A stretch of DNA of 64,000 nt, taken from Nonlabens agnitus (GTDB lineage Bacteria; Bacteroidota; Bacteroidia; Flavobacteriales; Flavobacteriaceae). Shown piece after piece: positions 26,893 through 35,866 of the stretch (positions are counted from its first letter, which is position 1; each line of letters opens with the position of its first letter). The translations under genes and the position numbers were made by a program. The DNA lies in NCBI RefSeq assembly GCF_002994045.1, contig NZ_MQUC01000003.1, forward strand, positions 2,642,501-2,706,500, given 5' to 3'. Below the pieces are notes generated by a model. That model had not been told where the DNA came from and made no database searches. It saw nothing but the letters and a program-made list of their open reading frames with translations.

Positions 26893-29766
26893 TTACTTCA
26901 CTTCAAATTTCTCACTGGCACTACCACCTTTTCCAGAAAGTTTGATAGAGTAGGTCCCGGCGGGTAGATAATAGTTCCCGTTGTCTGCTTTTTTAGGAGC
27001 GTCTTTTTTATCAAAACGCTTTACACCAGCTTCAGAAACAGATCCATTGTATTCATAGAAATTAAGGCCGTCAATGGCATCAATGGTTTTCTCCTGTATG
27101 GTTTTACCGTCAGCATTGAGGACTTCCATTTTGACTTTTCCAGCTTCAGGGCTATAAAAGGCGATTTCTACGGATGGCTCTGGACTTTCATCACTTAAGA
27201 ATCTAACGGCACCATAGCGATTGCTTGCTCTAAAACCATCGATAGGAGCTAGACGGATCTTTTTACTGTAGTAGCCCATTGCGTTCTCTGCTGGCCCTGC
27301 TTTTACAAGAGTAAGCGCATCTAGATTTACTTTATAAATAGAACGACCATGCGTTCCAACTAGCAGGTCATTGGCTTTTGGTTGGATCTTTAGATCGTGA
27401 ACGGCTACAGGTGGCATGTCTGGATTCAATAGTGACCATGCGCCGCCATTTTCTGCAATCCACACGGCATTGTCGGTCCCTAAAAACACCATGTTCTCAT
27501 CTTTTGGGTGTTCTATAATGACATTCACAGGTGACGCTGGCAACTGCACTGCAATGCTTCTCCAGGTTGCACCAGCGTCATCGCTCATGAAGACGTAAGG
27601 AGTAAAGTCGTCGTTACGGTAGCCATTTAGAGTCACATATACACGATCTTTTTTATGTTGCGAGGCAACGACACGGCTCACCCATAAATTTGCTGGCCAT
27701 GGACCTTTTAAATTCTCCCATTCAACACCACCATCTTTAGTCAATTGTACCAATCCATCATCAGATCCAGTGTAGATCATCCCAAATTGAAACGGAGATT
27801 CGCTTATGGTCGTCAAAGTGCCATAGGCAACGTTACCTTCTTTGATACCTTGAGTCAAATCTGGAGAGATCGCAGTAAAATCAGTTCCCTGATTGAAACT
27901 GCGGTGTAGTTTATTACCGCCCAGGTAAAGAATGTCTTGGTTGTGTGGGCTTAGCAGTATAGGTGTTTGCCAGTTAAATCTATAAGGAGATTCACCTAAC
28001 TCATGCTTGGGTTGGATGTAGGTTCTATCGCCTGTTTCCCTATTGATTCTGTAGTAATTTCCAAATTGATATCCAGTGTATACAATATCGCTATTTCTAG
28101 AATCGATCTGGATCTGCATACCATCACCACCCATTATGGATTCCCATGGATATTGACCTTGCTGTTGCCATGCGCGGTTCTCACGAGCATTGTGAGCACC
28201 AACCCATACACCATTGTCCTGTAAACCACCATATACATTATAGGGCTCTTCTAGGTCATAGTTGATCGCATAGAACTGGCCTACACTAGGCGAATTGTTT
28301 TTGATCCACGTTTCTCCATCATCATAAGAAATATTCAAACCGCCATCATTTCCATTTACTAGGTGACCGCTGTCGTTAGGATCAACCCATAGGGCATGAT
28401 GGTCTGCATGCACATTTTCTCTTGAGATATTGATCCACGTCTTTCCACCATCGGCAGATTTGATAATGGGCACACCCATGACATACACCTTATTGACATC
28501 TTTTGGGTCGACACGTACCTGAGCAAAGTAATATCCGTAACTGTAGAACACATCGTCAATCTGTCCTTCATGGGTTTTAGACCAGGTAGCGCCGCCATCG
28601 TTAGAGCGGTACAATTCTGCTCCTTTGACAGGTGTATCAAATAATTGAGTGTTAGCGTCCTCTAGGTACAATGCAAGATCTGCAGGTTTTGCGGTACCGC
28701 TGCGCACCATGTTTTTAACATTTTGGGCGCGATATTTTTCCTGGAAGCCATTCTCTTTGAGATACTTGTCTAGTGTTTTGTCTTCCAGTTGCAAAAAGGC
28801 GTCCATGGTCATTCCTTGAAAATCGTCTTTGGTAAGGATGTCTTTGGAGTTCGCTTTCGCGGAAGCGGAATCATCATCACTCTTCTCTCTTCTAAATTGA
28901 GAATCGTGAATGGCATACACTGTATTCTCATCATACACGGCAAGACCTATTCTTCCAACACCTGAACCAGTTGGGAAGCCACTTGCGGCAGTAGAGATCT
29001 TATTCCAGGTCTGACCAGCGTCTGTGCTCTTATAGATTGCGCTAGCTTCACCATCACCATCAAAATTCCAGGCTTTGCGATCCTTTTCCCAGCTTGCGGC
29101 ATACATCACATTGAAATTTTCAGGAGCTGCTGCCAGGTCGATAAACCCAGCCATATTAGTAGCAAAAAGCGTCTTTTTCCAGCTATCGCCACCATCCATG
29201 GTAGTATAGATCCCACGATCGTCGCTCAAACTATACAAAGGACCAGTTACTGCAACCACGACGTGATTAGTATCTGCTGGATCGATCAAAATGCGACCTA
29301 TATGATGTGATGCTGGCAGCATGGGCTCACTCCAGGTCTTTCCCCAATCAGTAGATTTTAAAAGTCCTATTCCTGCATAACTGCTGCGGCTTGAATTGTT
29401 CTCACCAGTTCCTGCCCAGATGGTACGGGAATTCCAGTCAACGGCGATATCGCCCAGGTTGATGGTCATCGCGTTGTCCATAATAGGAGTAAAGCTGGTG
29501 CCGTTGTTAGTCGTGTGCCATAGACCACCGCTGGCATAAGCCACGAGCATCTCAGTAGGGTCTGTAGGGTTGACGTCCACATCTACCACACGGCCCGACA
29601 TGATGGTAGGTCCTACATTCTCAAATTTTAGGTTCTTATACAGAGAAGTTGAGGCAGACTCTTGCTGCATCTTCAGGTCATTGATGTAAGTTTCAGCGCT
29701 GGTGGGCTGCTGTGCCATTACGCCTATAGATACAAATAGGGTCGCGAGTAGTAAGGTATGCTTCAT
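26893..29766 (-). CDS. secreted BNR/sortilin-like beta-propeller protein
   Basis: 957 residues with a signal peptide (MKHTLLLATLFVSIGVMA, cleavage before QQP). Many Asp-box/BNR units are spread over the chain (STDWGKTW, TTMDGGDSWKK, STDAGQTWNK, SNDGGATWSK, SADGGKTW, SDDAGATW), which fold as one or two multi-bladed propellers of the VPS10/sortilin or exo-sialidase shape, with a C-terminal beta domain from ~830. Such proteins are often labelled 'glycosyl hydrolase', but the sialidase catalytic Arg triad and FRIP motif are not visible, so I call only the fold. No type IX C-terminal sorting domain is evident. A degenerate palindrome copy encodes ASAKA within a Ser/Asp/Lys-rich insertion near residue 300. 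Confidence 0.8.
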   Translation of the reverse strand: MKHTLLLATLFVSIGVMAQQPTSAETYINDLKMQQESASTSLYKNLKFENVGPTIMSGRVVDVDVNPTDPTEMLVAYASGGLWHTTNNGTSFTPIMDNAMTINLGDIAVDWNSRTIWAGTGENNSSRSSYAGIGLLKSTDWGKTWSEPMLPASHHIGRILIDPADTNHVVVAVTGPLYSLSDDRGIYTTMDGGDSWKKTLFATNMAGFIDLAAAPENFNVMYAASWEKDRKAWNFDGDGEASAIYKSTDAGQTWNKISTAASGFPTGSGVGRIGLAVYDENTVYAIHDSQFRREKSDDDSASAKANSKDILTKDDFQGMTMDAFLQLEDKTLDKYLKENGFQEKYRAQNVKNMVRSGTAKPADLALYLEDANTQLFDTPVKGAELYRSNDGGATWSKTHEGQIDDVFYSYGYYFAQVRVDPKDVNKVYVMGVPIIKSADGGKTWINISRENVHADHHALWVDPNDSGHLVNGNDGGLNISYDDGETWIKNNSPSVGQFYAINYDLEEPYNVYGGLQDNGVWVGAHNARENRAWQQQGQYPWESIMGGDGMQIQIDSRNSDIVYTGYQFGNYYRINRETGDRTYIQPKHELGESPYRFNWQTPILLSPHNQDILYLGGNKLHRSFNQGTDFTAISPDLTQGIKEGNVAYGTLTTISESPFQFGMIYTGSDDGLVQLTKDGGVEWENLKGPWPANLWVSRVVASQHKKDRVYVTLNGYRNDDFTPYVFMSDDAGATWRSIAVQLPASPVNVIIEHPKDENMVFLGTDNAVWIAENGGAWSLLNPDMPPVAVHDLKIQPKANDLLVGTHGRSIYKVNLDALTLVKAGPAENAMGYYSKKIRLAPIDGFRASNRYGAVRFLSDESPEPSVEIAFYSPEAGKVKMEVLNADGKTIQEKTIDAIDGLNFYEYNGSVSEAGVKRFDKKDAPKKADNGNYYLPAGTYSIKLSGKGGSASEKFEVK
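28850..28869. repeat. palindrome copy (18/20) inside the BNR-repeat gene
   Basis: Two A-to-G changes lie in the right arm. On the minus strand it reads in the AFAKA phase but now encodes ASAKA, placed in a low-complexity insertion between propeller blades. Confidence 0.85.
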
Positions 29767-29930
29767 GTGAAAATCTTTAGTGCCGTGAAGATACGCAAGC
29801 CATCATACTTATGGAAACCTGGTCATTTACAAATATTATAACAAGATAAGCGGCACATATTCTTAATTTTGGGAAATGGCATGTAGGATTAGAGTCCATC
29901 TTGTTTTAAACGAGAAAGGCATATAATGTT

Positions 29931-29950
29931 TACGCTTTCGCGAAAGCGAA
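29931..29950. repeat. palindrome copy (19/20), intergenic
   Basis: One base at position 2 is changed. It lies 43 bp before the pepP start, so it would fall in the 5' leader or promoter region. Confidence 0.9.
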
Positions 29951-29993
29951 TCCTAACACAACCTCTTCAATTGCTTCAAAACAATCCATTTTT

Positions 29994-31286
29994 ATGAAAT
30001 ACGATCCCATCGACAACACACTTTTCAAGATCAACCGTAAAAATTTCATGGCACAGATGAAGCCAGAAAGCCTTGCGGTGTTCAACTCCAACGATGTATT
30101 CAAAACAGGTGCAGACAGCACCATGCCATTCAAACAGCACAGAGATATTTTTTATCTAAGCGGTGCAGATCAAGAAGATACCATATTAGTGCTATTTCCT
30201 GATTGTCCAGACCCAGCGCACCGTGAGGTTCTTTTTGTGACGGAAACTAATGACCATATCGCCGTATGGGAAGGCGAGAAGTTGACTAAGGAAAAGGCGA
30301 CTGAAATCTCTGGAATCGAGACCGTTTACTGGCTCAAGGAGTTTGACAAGAAATTCTTTGAAATGATGACGCAGGCGTCGACGATTTATTTCAACACTAA
30401 TGAGCATTACCGTCAAGCGGTAGAGATGCAGACTCGTGAAGATCGATTTATTCTAAAGACCAAAGCGCAATATCCAGCGCACAATTATGCCAAAAGCGCA
30501 CCCATCATGCAGCGATTGCGTGCCGTCAAACATCCTATTGAATTGGCATTGATGCAGCGAGCCTGTGACATTACAAATGCTGGTTTCCGTAGGGTGATGG
30601 ACTTTGTCAAGCCAGGCGTCATGGAATATGTAATAGAAGCAGAATACCTGCATGAATTTATCAAAAGCCGCAGCGATGGTTTTGCGTATACGCCTATCAT
30701 AGCTAGCGGCAACAATGCTAATGTATTGCATTATATAGAGAACAATCAAGAGTGCAAGGCAGGCGATTTGATCCTCATGGATGTTGGGGCAACCTATGCA
30801 AATTATTCGGCAGACATGACACGTACGATTCCCGTAAGTGGAAAGTTTACCAAACGCCAAAAGGAGGTTTACAACGCAGTCAACAAGGTCAAAAACGAAG
30901 CTACCGAAATGCTCGTTCCAGGAACCTTGTGGAAGGAATACCATGTAGAGGTTGGAAACATCATGACTCGAGAGCTGCTCCAATTAGGATTACTGGATAA
31001 GGCTGATGTTCAAAACGAAAACAAAGAATGGCCAGCTTACAAAAAGTACTTTATGCACGGGACATCACACCACATAGGTCTGGACACGCATGATTATGGT
31101 TTACTATGGGAACCTATGCAGGCGAACAACGTATTTACCGTTGAACCTGGAATTTACATTCCAGAAGAAGGCTTTGGGATACGACTGGAAGATGACGTAG
31201 TGATTCAAGAAAAGGGCAGTCCCAAAAATTTGATGGGTGACATTCCTATTGAAGCTGATGAAATTGAAGATTTAATGAATCAATAA
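29994..31286 (+). CDS. pepP: Xaa-Pro aminopeptidase (M24B)
   Basis: 430 residues, cytoplasmic, removing N-terminal residues that precede proline. An N-terminal AMP_N domain (residues ~8-140) is followed by the pita-bread metallopeptidase domain. Dinuclear metal ligands can be placed: D263 and D274 (LMDVGATYANYSADMTRT), H359 (HGTSHHIGLDTHD), E384 (TVEPGIY) and E399 (GIRLEDD). The length fits the aminopeptidase P family. Single gene with its own terminator at 31301-31337. Confidence 0.93.
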   Translation: MKYDPIDNTLFKINRKNFMAQMKPESLAVFNSNDVFKTGADSTMPFKQHRDIFYLSGADQEDTILVLFPDCPDPAHREVLFVTETNDHIAVWEGEKLTKEKATEISGIETVYWLKEFDKKFFEMMTQASTIYFNTNEHYRQAVEMQTREDRFILKTKAQYPAHNYAKSAPIMQRLRAVKHPIELALMQRACDITNAGFRRVMDFVKPGVMEYVIEAEYLHEFIKSRSDGFAYTPIIASGNNANVLHYIENNQECKAGDLILMDVGATYANYSADMTRTIPVSGKFTKRQKEVYNAVNKVKNEATEMLVPGTLWKEYHVEVGNIMTRELLQLGLLDKADVQNENKEWPAYKKYFMHGTSHHIGLDTHDYGLLWEPMQANNVFTVEPGIYIPEEGFGIRLEDDVVIQEKGSPKNLMGDIPIEADEIEDLMNQ

Positions 31287-31300
31287 TATTCTTTCTATAT

Positions 31301-31337
31301 AAAAAAAGCCAGTGCTTATCAAAGCACTGGCTTTTTT
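31301..31337. terminator. bidirectional intrinsic terminator
   Basis: AAAAAGCCAGTGCTT and AAGCACTGGCTTTTT form a near-perfect hairpin between pepP and the convergent lipoprotein gene, with A- and T-runs on the two sides. Confidence 0.9.
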
Positions 31338-31357
31338 ATGTGTTGTCTTGAAAAGGA

Positions 31358-32059
31358 CTAGTAATCGATTTCTCCTTCTGGAGTCACGCCGCTTTTGAGG
31401 TTGTTACAGTTTACTCCAGAATACACATAGGTTACCGTAGCATCATCTGCATCGCTGTCCAGAACAGCCGTAACACCATCAAGATTGAGAGAATATCCTA
31501 GATTGGTTTTCTTGGCTTTGACCGTTAATGGCTTGCTCAAATCCTTACGTTTGCGATTGACGGTAAGTCCACTGGCCAGTTGATAATTTGAAGCTTTACT
31601 GTCTCGAGATTGAAGGTTCCAGCCACCTAGACGCCACTCGGCTTCACGGTTATTAAAGTTAAGCGTCAAGTTTTCATCCCAGTAAAAGGTTTTTACCGGG
31701 TTCCCATTACAGTCATCTATAATTTTTGTGATGCTGGGACTACCTATCAAGGCGTTCATTTTTTCCAGTACCATGTTTTCATTTCTTCCAAACATAATGA
31801 TGTCCTGGCTGCCGTCACTTTTTACAAAGTTGATGGAAGTAGGCGTCAACACTGCAGATTGATAACTCAAGGTGGTACCGCTATTTAGACTTTTGCTATT
31901 GACCGTTTTATTGGGATCCACATTGGCCTTTTCCTGGCTAGCCGTACTCGCAGTGCTATTTTCTGTAGTGGTGTTTTCAATATCAGTATGGGATTTATCC
32001 TTTTTACAGCTGCTCAAGATGAGTAAAAGCGCGATAGGCAAAAAGCGTAATGTTTTCAT
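31358..32059 (-). CDS. lipoprotein of unknown function
   Basis: 233 residues with a lipoprotein signal (MKTLRFLPIALLLILSSC) followed by KKDKSH and a Thr/Ser/Asn-rich linker to about residue 65, which is likely a flexible tether. The remaining part is a beta-rich domain with two Cys (DDCNGNPV and SGVNCNNLKSG). I do not recognise it. A candidate -7 element TACATTTG lies at 32075-32082 on the same strand. Confidence 0.65.
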   Translation of the reverse strand: MKTLRFLPIALLLILSSCKKDKSHTDIENTTTENSTASTASQEKANVDPNKTVNSKSLNSGTTLSYQSAVLTPTSINFVKSDGSQDIIMFGRNENMVLEKMNALIGSPSITKIIDDCNGNPVKTFYWDENLTLNFNNREAEWRLGGWNLQSRDSKASNYQLASGLTVNRKRKDLSKPLTVKAKKTNLGYSLNLDGVTAVLDSDADDATVTYVYSGVNCNNLKSGVTPEGEIDY

Positions 32060-32074
32060 GTTTGAATTTTCACC

Positions 32075-32082
32075 AAATGTAA
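32075..32082 (-). promoter_or_regulatory. candidate -7 element of the lipoprotein gene
   Basis: On the minus strand TACATTTG matches the consensus; the ATG at 32059 is 15 nt downstream. A TTG lies 24 nt upstream, slightly farther than usual. Confidence 0.4.
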
Positions 32083-32135
32083 AAAATAAGAAAACTCTTT
32101 TTGATCAAGCCCTTCAAAAAGAGCCTCCTATATTC

Positions 32136-32167
32136 TTGTCTGGCATTTTAAGGTTGGTGTACCTTTG
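32136..32167 (+). promoter_or_regulatory. promoter of the small protein gene, predicting a leaderless mRNA
   Basis: A -33 TTG (32136-32138), 21-nt spacer and TACCTTTG (32160-32167) match the consensus. The ATG at 32173 begins 5 nt after the -7 box, so transcription should start at about the first codon. Confidence 0.5.
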
Positions 32168-32172
32168 CAGCC

Positions 32173-32529
32173 ATGGCGAGAGACGAGCAACTTAGGGATC
32201 GATGGGAACGTACAACGGCTTTTTTTCAGGAGCGTTTTAGCGATGGCGAGGCAATGGATCTGGATGCCATCCTGTTTTTGATAGGCGTACAGGAATTGGG
32301 ACAGCTGCACCGCAAATTCCAGAAAGATGAAAAATACCAGTTGATGCACATCGCCATTTGTCGGGTGCTGGAACCCTATGGGTATTATGAGTTTTCCCAT
32401 TTTGACGAAGAAAAATGGCCGCATTATGCCGTGGTCCAAAAATTACCTGCGCTCAAGGCTGGTGAGCAGTCCCTACTTATGAAAGAGGCGATCGTCAACT
32501 ACATGATGGACGCTGGCGTGATCGATTGA
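32173..32529 (+). CDS. conserved small cytoplasmic protein of unknown function
   Basis: 118 residues, soluble, helical, acidic, no signal peptide. Sequence landmarks are DLDAILFLIGVQELGQLHRKF and PYGYYEFSHFDEEKWPHY. I think it is conserved in Flavobacteria but cannot assign a family. It has its own promoter and is followed by a palindrome copy 30 nt after the stop. Confidence 0.65.
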   Translation: MARDEQLRDRWERTTAFFQERFSDGEAMDLDAILFLIGVQELGQLHRKFQKDEKYQLMHIAICRVLEPYGYYEFSHFDEEKWPHYAVVQKLPALKAGEQSLLMKEAIVNYMMDAGVID

Positions 32530-32559
32530 TGGTTTATAGGTAACCAGATTTTAAAGGAG

Positions 32560-32579
32560 TTCGCTTTCGCGAAAGCGAA
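32560..32579. repeat. exact 20/20 palindrome copy, intergenic
   Basis: It lies between the convergent ends of the 118-residue protein gene and the CNNM gene, a place where a terminator would be expected, but it has no T-run. Confidence 0.95.
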
Positions 32580-32645
32580 TTAACCTCAAGCCTAACTTCT
32601 CAAAAAAACCATTTGAGAACAAAAAATTCTAATCGCTATTTAAGA

Positions 32646-33752
32646 TTAGGAATCTGCGGGAAGATCTTCTTCAGATTGGGTTTCCATGCCCAGTTGTTTG
32701 CTGCGCTTTTCCCAGTTCTTGCGAGCGAGTAACTGCATGTCCTCGACATTATCGCTTTCATCCATTATCTCAAGACCCAACATGGTCTCAATCACGTCTT
32801 CCATGGTGGCAAGACCCTGCACGCTACCATAATCGTCCAGGACCAGCGCAATATGTTCCTTGCTGGCTATCATCTGGTCAAAAAGCTGTGTGATGGGCAT
32901 GTCAAAGCGAACGAGCGCGATTTCACGGCGCAGATCTTCCAGGGTTTCGGCGGGTTTATCGTGAATGATATCTGCAAGAATGGCGTCTTTTAAAACGTAA
33001 CCCGTGATGTCGTCGCGATTAGCTCCATAAACTGGTATGCGTGAAAATCGCAATTCCTGATTTGCTGCAAAAAAGTCTTTGATCAACATCTTTTGCGACG
33101 CCATGAACATCACAGATCGTGGCGTCATGATGTCCTTCACCTCAATCTTGTTAAAGTTCATCAAGCTTTTGATATACTGACCTTCAGAAGGATGGAATAC
33201 GCCTTCTTCCTCGGCAGTTTCTGTAATGGAAAGAAACTCTTCACGCGTCATGGTGTTCATATGCGCGCTTTTACCAATGGCTCTTGTCGTTAATTGAAGT
33301 ACCCAAAGAATACCTGTGTATTTCAAAAAGGCTACCATTCCTACCAAAATGCGAGTAGAAATGCCTGCCAGACTTTGCCAGTAGGTAGCACCTATGGTTT
33401 TAGGGATGATTTCAGATACCACTAAAATCAAAATCGTCATGATACCAGATACAACACCTACAAGAGGAATCCCAAATACTGCCGCTTGAAAACCGTCGGA
33501 CACCATACTTTCTGCCTGTACACCCACGAGAATCGCACCAACTGTATGTGCCAGTGTGTTGAGTGTCAAAATCGCGATAAGCGGCTTGTCCACATCGTTC
33601 TTAAGGTTTGTCAATGCTGTGGTGTAGCTGGCTCCTTCAGTCGTTTTCATTTTGATAAACGTAGGAGTGATGGAAAGCAGTACGGCCTCAAGTATGGAAC
33701 ACATAAATGAGAAAAATATCGATACTACTGCATAAAGGATTAGTAATCCCAT
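32646..33752 (-). CDS. CNNM/CorC (hemolysin-C type) transporter with CBS domains
   Basis: 368 residues. An N-terminal CNNM (DUF21) membrane domain with about four helices (residues ~1-135, including VVSEIIPKTIGATYWQ) is followed by two CBS domains (~190-310: IEVKDIMTPRSVMFMASQ, and LVLDDYGSVQGLATMEDVIETMLG). This architecture is linked to Mg2+/Co2+ efflux or homeostasis at the inner membrane. The C-terminal CorC_HlyC domain seen in longer members is absent; the protein ends in an acidic tail. Single gene. Confidence 0.9.
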   Translation of the reverse strand: MGLLILYAVVSIFFSFMCSILEAVLLSITPTFIKMKTTEGASYTTALTNLKNDVDKPLIAILTLNTLAHTVGAILVGVQAESMVSDGFQAAVFGIPLVGVVSGIMTILILVVSEIIPKTIGATYWQSLAGISTRILVGMVAFLKYTGILWVLQLTTRAIGKSAHMNTMTREEFLSITETAEEEGVFHPSEGQYIKSLMNFNKIEVKDIMTPRSVMFMASQKMLIKDFFAANQELRFSRIPVYGANRDDITGYVLKDAILADIIHDKPAETLEDLRREIALVRFDMPITQLFDQMIASKEHIALVLDDYGSVQGLATMEDVIETMLGLEIMDESDNVEDMQLLARKNWEKRSKQLGMETQSEEDLPADS

Positions 33753-33892
33753 AGAAGTTGGTTTTACGGTAAAAATAGGAAAACCTTGTGGTGGTGCTCG
33801 TTAAGTTTTTGGGAAATAGAAAACAATGTATAGTTGATAGCGTAAGAATTTTTTTGTTAACAATTTCATAACATTGAATTTTTAAGATTTAA

Positions 33893-33924
33893 TTCCCTAA
33901 TTCCCTAATTCCCTAATTCCCTAG
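33893..33924 (+). repeat. four tandem copies of the 8-bp unit TTCCCTAA
   Basis: Three exact units (33893-33900, 33901-33908, 33909-33916) and one with a final G (33917-33924) lie directly before the lipoprotein/peptidase gene at 33948. The last unit runs into TAGTTTG (33922-33928), one base short of a -7 element. Such an array can change copy number by slippage and alter promoter spacing. Confidence 0.85.
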
Positions 33925-33947
33925 TTTGCTCGAATTAAATCCAACCA

Positions 33948-35381
33948 ATGATTCGAAAATTATATTTTAGGTATATTACATTTGTCTTTTTGATCGTATT
34001 AAGTGCATCATTATTTGGTTGTGAAAAGGATCTTGTTGTTGAATATGATAATTGCAAGCATAATGCCTCCCAGAGCGACGTTCTGCAATCTCATAGCATT
34101 AACGACCTTCCAATATTAAGGGAGAAGCTTTCAGCAATTGTAAATAGTAGCAGGACAAAAGATTCTGGTGCAAATACTGATGTTCAATTTGAATTATTTG
34201 AGAGTTTTGAAATAATATCTGTAACACTTAATGAAGTAACAACCTACACGTTACCAATAAAGCAGGCCACAAATAAAAAAGATCAATTATCGAACCTTGT
34301 ATTGAGCTATGAAAATGATACATTGGTCAAGTCACATATTTTCAAATATAAAGGGGATTTAGGGTTTAATGATTTGGAAAATCGAAAATCTGGAATTTTA
34401 TTCTATGGCCAGCTACAAATAATAAGTGTTGATCAAAATATAGATCTATTTGCTAAAACCTCTAGTTGTTACCCTATTGATATTTTAGTTTGCAGTTGGG
34501 TGGACCCTGATGAAGGTGGCGGTTTGTATTTTGCAGGAGCTAATTGTACCGCTGCATTTATTTCCTCCATGCGGTTTACCTTTTGTCCCGATGGGGACAA
34601 AATAATTGATATCTCATTAAATGAAGGGTCAGGTACTACAGGTGGTACAACCAATGGAGATGGAACGGAACCTGGTAATTTCTATCATGATGGATCACCA
34701 TGGGTAGGTAATATAGGAGATCCTGAGCACAACTATGTCACAACACCTGTACCTGATCCACCCTGCGAGCAAGATCCATTGAGTTTAACCGAAGGTGGTT
34801 GTTATGACGCTCAGGATAATTTAGAACCAATTGATGATGATCCAACAAATGATATTATTATTGGTAGCACTAATAATACTCCTGGAGGCGATCCTTACGT
34901 TCCGAATGATGATGACGTATTTGTATTATCTGATATACCAACAACTATGTCTAAACAAGTTGGTGCATCTTGTGTAAGTTCCTCAATAGAGTACGTTGCA
35001 AATGTTTTGGGAGGAGAAACTACTCGAAACGAGATTGATAATTGGTTTTTAAATACCTTTAAAATAATGATACCTATACAAGGAGTGCCATTTGATAAAG
35101 TATCTATACTTGTAAGCCATTACTTAACAACTGGCCCTTTTATAGGTATAAAAGAAGCTATTGATGCTGGAAACCCATATTTAACTAATATCGAATTATC
35201 CAGAACTGTAGATGCTGAAGGTAATATTTTTATAGATGGCCATATGGTTATTATTGTGGGTTATCACCCGAATGGAGATTATATATTTATGGATCCTCTA
35301 GCAGGATCGCTTAGAGAAGCACCACCATCAAGTTTTCCTAACGATTTTAGCTATGGAGGTATGATTACTGGAGTAAGATAA
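33948..35381 (+). CDS. surface lipoprotein with C-terminal C39-like cysteine peptidase domain
   Basis: 477 residues. Lipoprotein signal MIRKLYFRYITFVFLIVLSASLFGC with EKD after the Cys. An N-terminal domain reaches ~residue 220, then a Gly/Thr/Pro/Asp-rich linker (~225-325), then a ~145-residue C-terminal domain with the papain-like layout: Q337 and C342 in KQVGASCVSSSIEYVAN, H432 in DGHMVIIVGY and D449 in YIFMDPLAG. This is the arrangement of C39-like peptidases. The gene is visibly more AT-rich than its surroundings and carries no palindrome. The modular design (export signal, linker, catalytic tip) recalls surface toxins or processing enzymes; the function is inferred, not shown. Confidence 0.7.
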   Translation: MIRKLYFRYITFVFLIVLSASLFGCEKDLVVEYDNCKHNASQSDVLQSHSINDLPILREKLSAIVNSSRTKDSGANTDVQFELFESFEIISVTLNEVTTYTLPIKQATNKKDQLSNLVLSYENDTLVKSHIFKYKGDLGFNDLENRKSGILFYGQLQIISVDQNIDLFAKTSSCYPIDILVCSWVDPDEGGGLYFAGANCTAAFISSMRFTFCPDGDKIIDISLNEGSGTTGGTTNGDGTEPGNFYHDGSPWVGNIGDPEHNYVTTPVPDPPCEQDPLSLTEGGCYDAQDNLEPIDDDPTNDIIIGSTNNTPGGDPYVPNDDDVFVLSDIPTTMSKQVGASCVSSSIEYVANVLGGETTRNEIDNWFLNTFKIMIPIQGVPFDKVSILVSHYLTTGPFIGIKEAIDAGNPYLTNIELSRTVDAEGNIFIDGHMVIIVGYHPNGDYIFMDPLAGSLREAPPSSFPNDFSYGGMITGVR

Positions 35382-35409
35382 ATTACTAAATCAATCAAAA
35401 ATTATAATT

Positions 35410-35816
35410 ATGAAAAAATACAAATATTATATATCGTACTTGTCTCAATGCTCAGCTTTAGTTGTGCAGCACAATCAGTACCTCCTAATGCTAAAGAAAT
35501 CTTAACTTCCAAAGATTGGAAAATTGACGGTTATGGAGTTGAAAATATTTATAAAATTAAATTTACCAACACTGCGATAATTGTTCACCATAATAATGAG
35601 CTGATAGGTGAACTGGAATATTATTTCTCTACTACTTTAAACGATTGTTCTCCCAATGGATTTAATGAAAATAATGTAGGTGACACATTAAGCGGAAAGT
35701 ATCTTATATCTGAAAAATCTTGTTTAGAGCTAATTAATGTTAGTGAAAATGAATTGAAATTTAAAAGTGTATATGGAGGTAATCCAAACAATATAACAAC
35801 TGCATCTCCAATTTAA
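35410..35816 (+). pseudogene. small lipoprotein with a frameshifted signal peptide (poly-A slip)
   Basis: The ATG at 35410 opens a frame that stops after 31 codons, while the long frame (to 35816) has no good start. Adding one A to the six-A run at 35413-35418 would join them and give MKKIQILYIVLVSMLSFSC, a clean lipoprotein signal, followed by a ~115-residue domain (AKEILTSKDWKIDGYG...) of possible lipocalin-like type. As sequenced, only the ATG at 35448 (MLSFSC) could start the long frame, without a useful signal. So this is a sequencing error, a true pseudogene, or a phase-variable switch. It sits 28 bp after the C39-like gene and is probably its partner. Confidence 0.55.
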
Positions 35817-35866
35817 ACCTCTACGAATCATTCATCTAGGCTTAAAAACATCAAGCCTTTTATAAG

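Noticed and set aside
26893..29766. Calling the BNR-repeat protein a sialidase or glycoside hydrolase
   Set aside because: Only Asp-box propeller repeats are seen; the catalytic arginine triad and FRIP motif were not found.
29930..30133. A minus-strand open frame containing AFAKA at the start of pepP
   Set aside because: It overlaps the well-supported pepP gene; the AFAKA arises only because the palindrome is open in several frames.
30453..30983. A 176-codon minus-strand open frame inside pepP
   Set aside because: pepP on the plus strand has all metal ligands and full family length; the antisense frame has an unusual Cys/Ile composition and no known domain.
33893..33924. Reading the TTCCCTAA repeats as a CRISPR or telomere-like array
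   Set aside because: The units are directly adjacent without spacers, only four in number, and sit in a promoter region.
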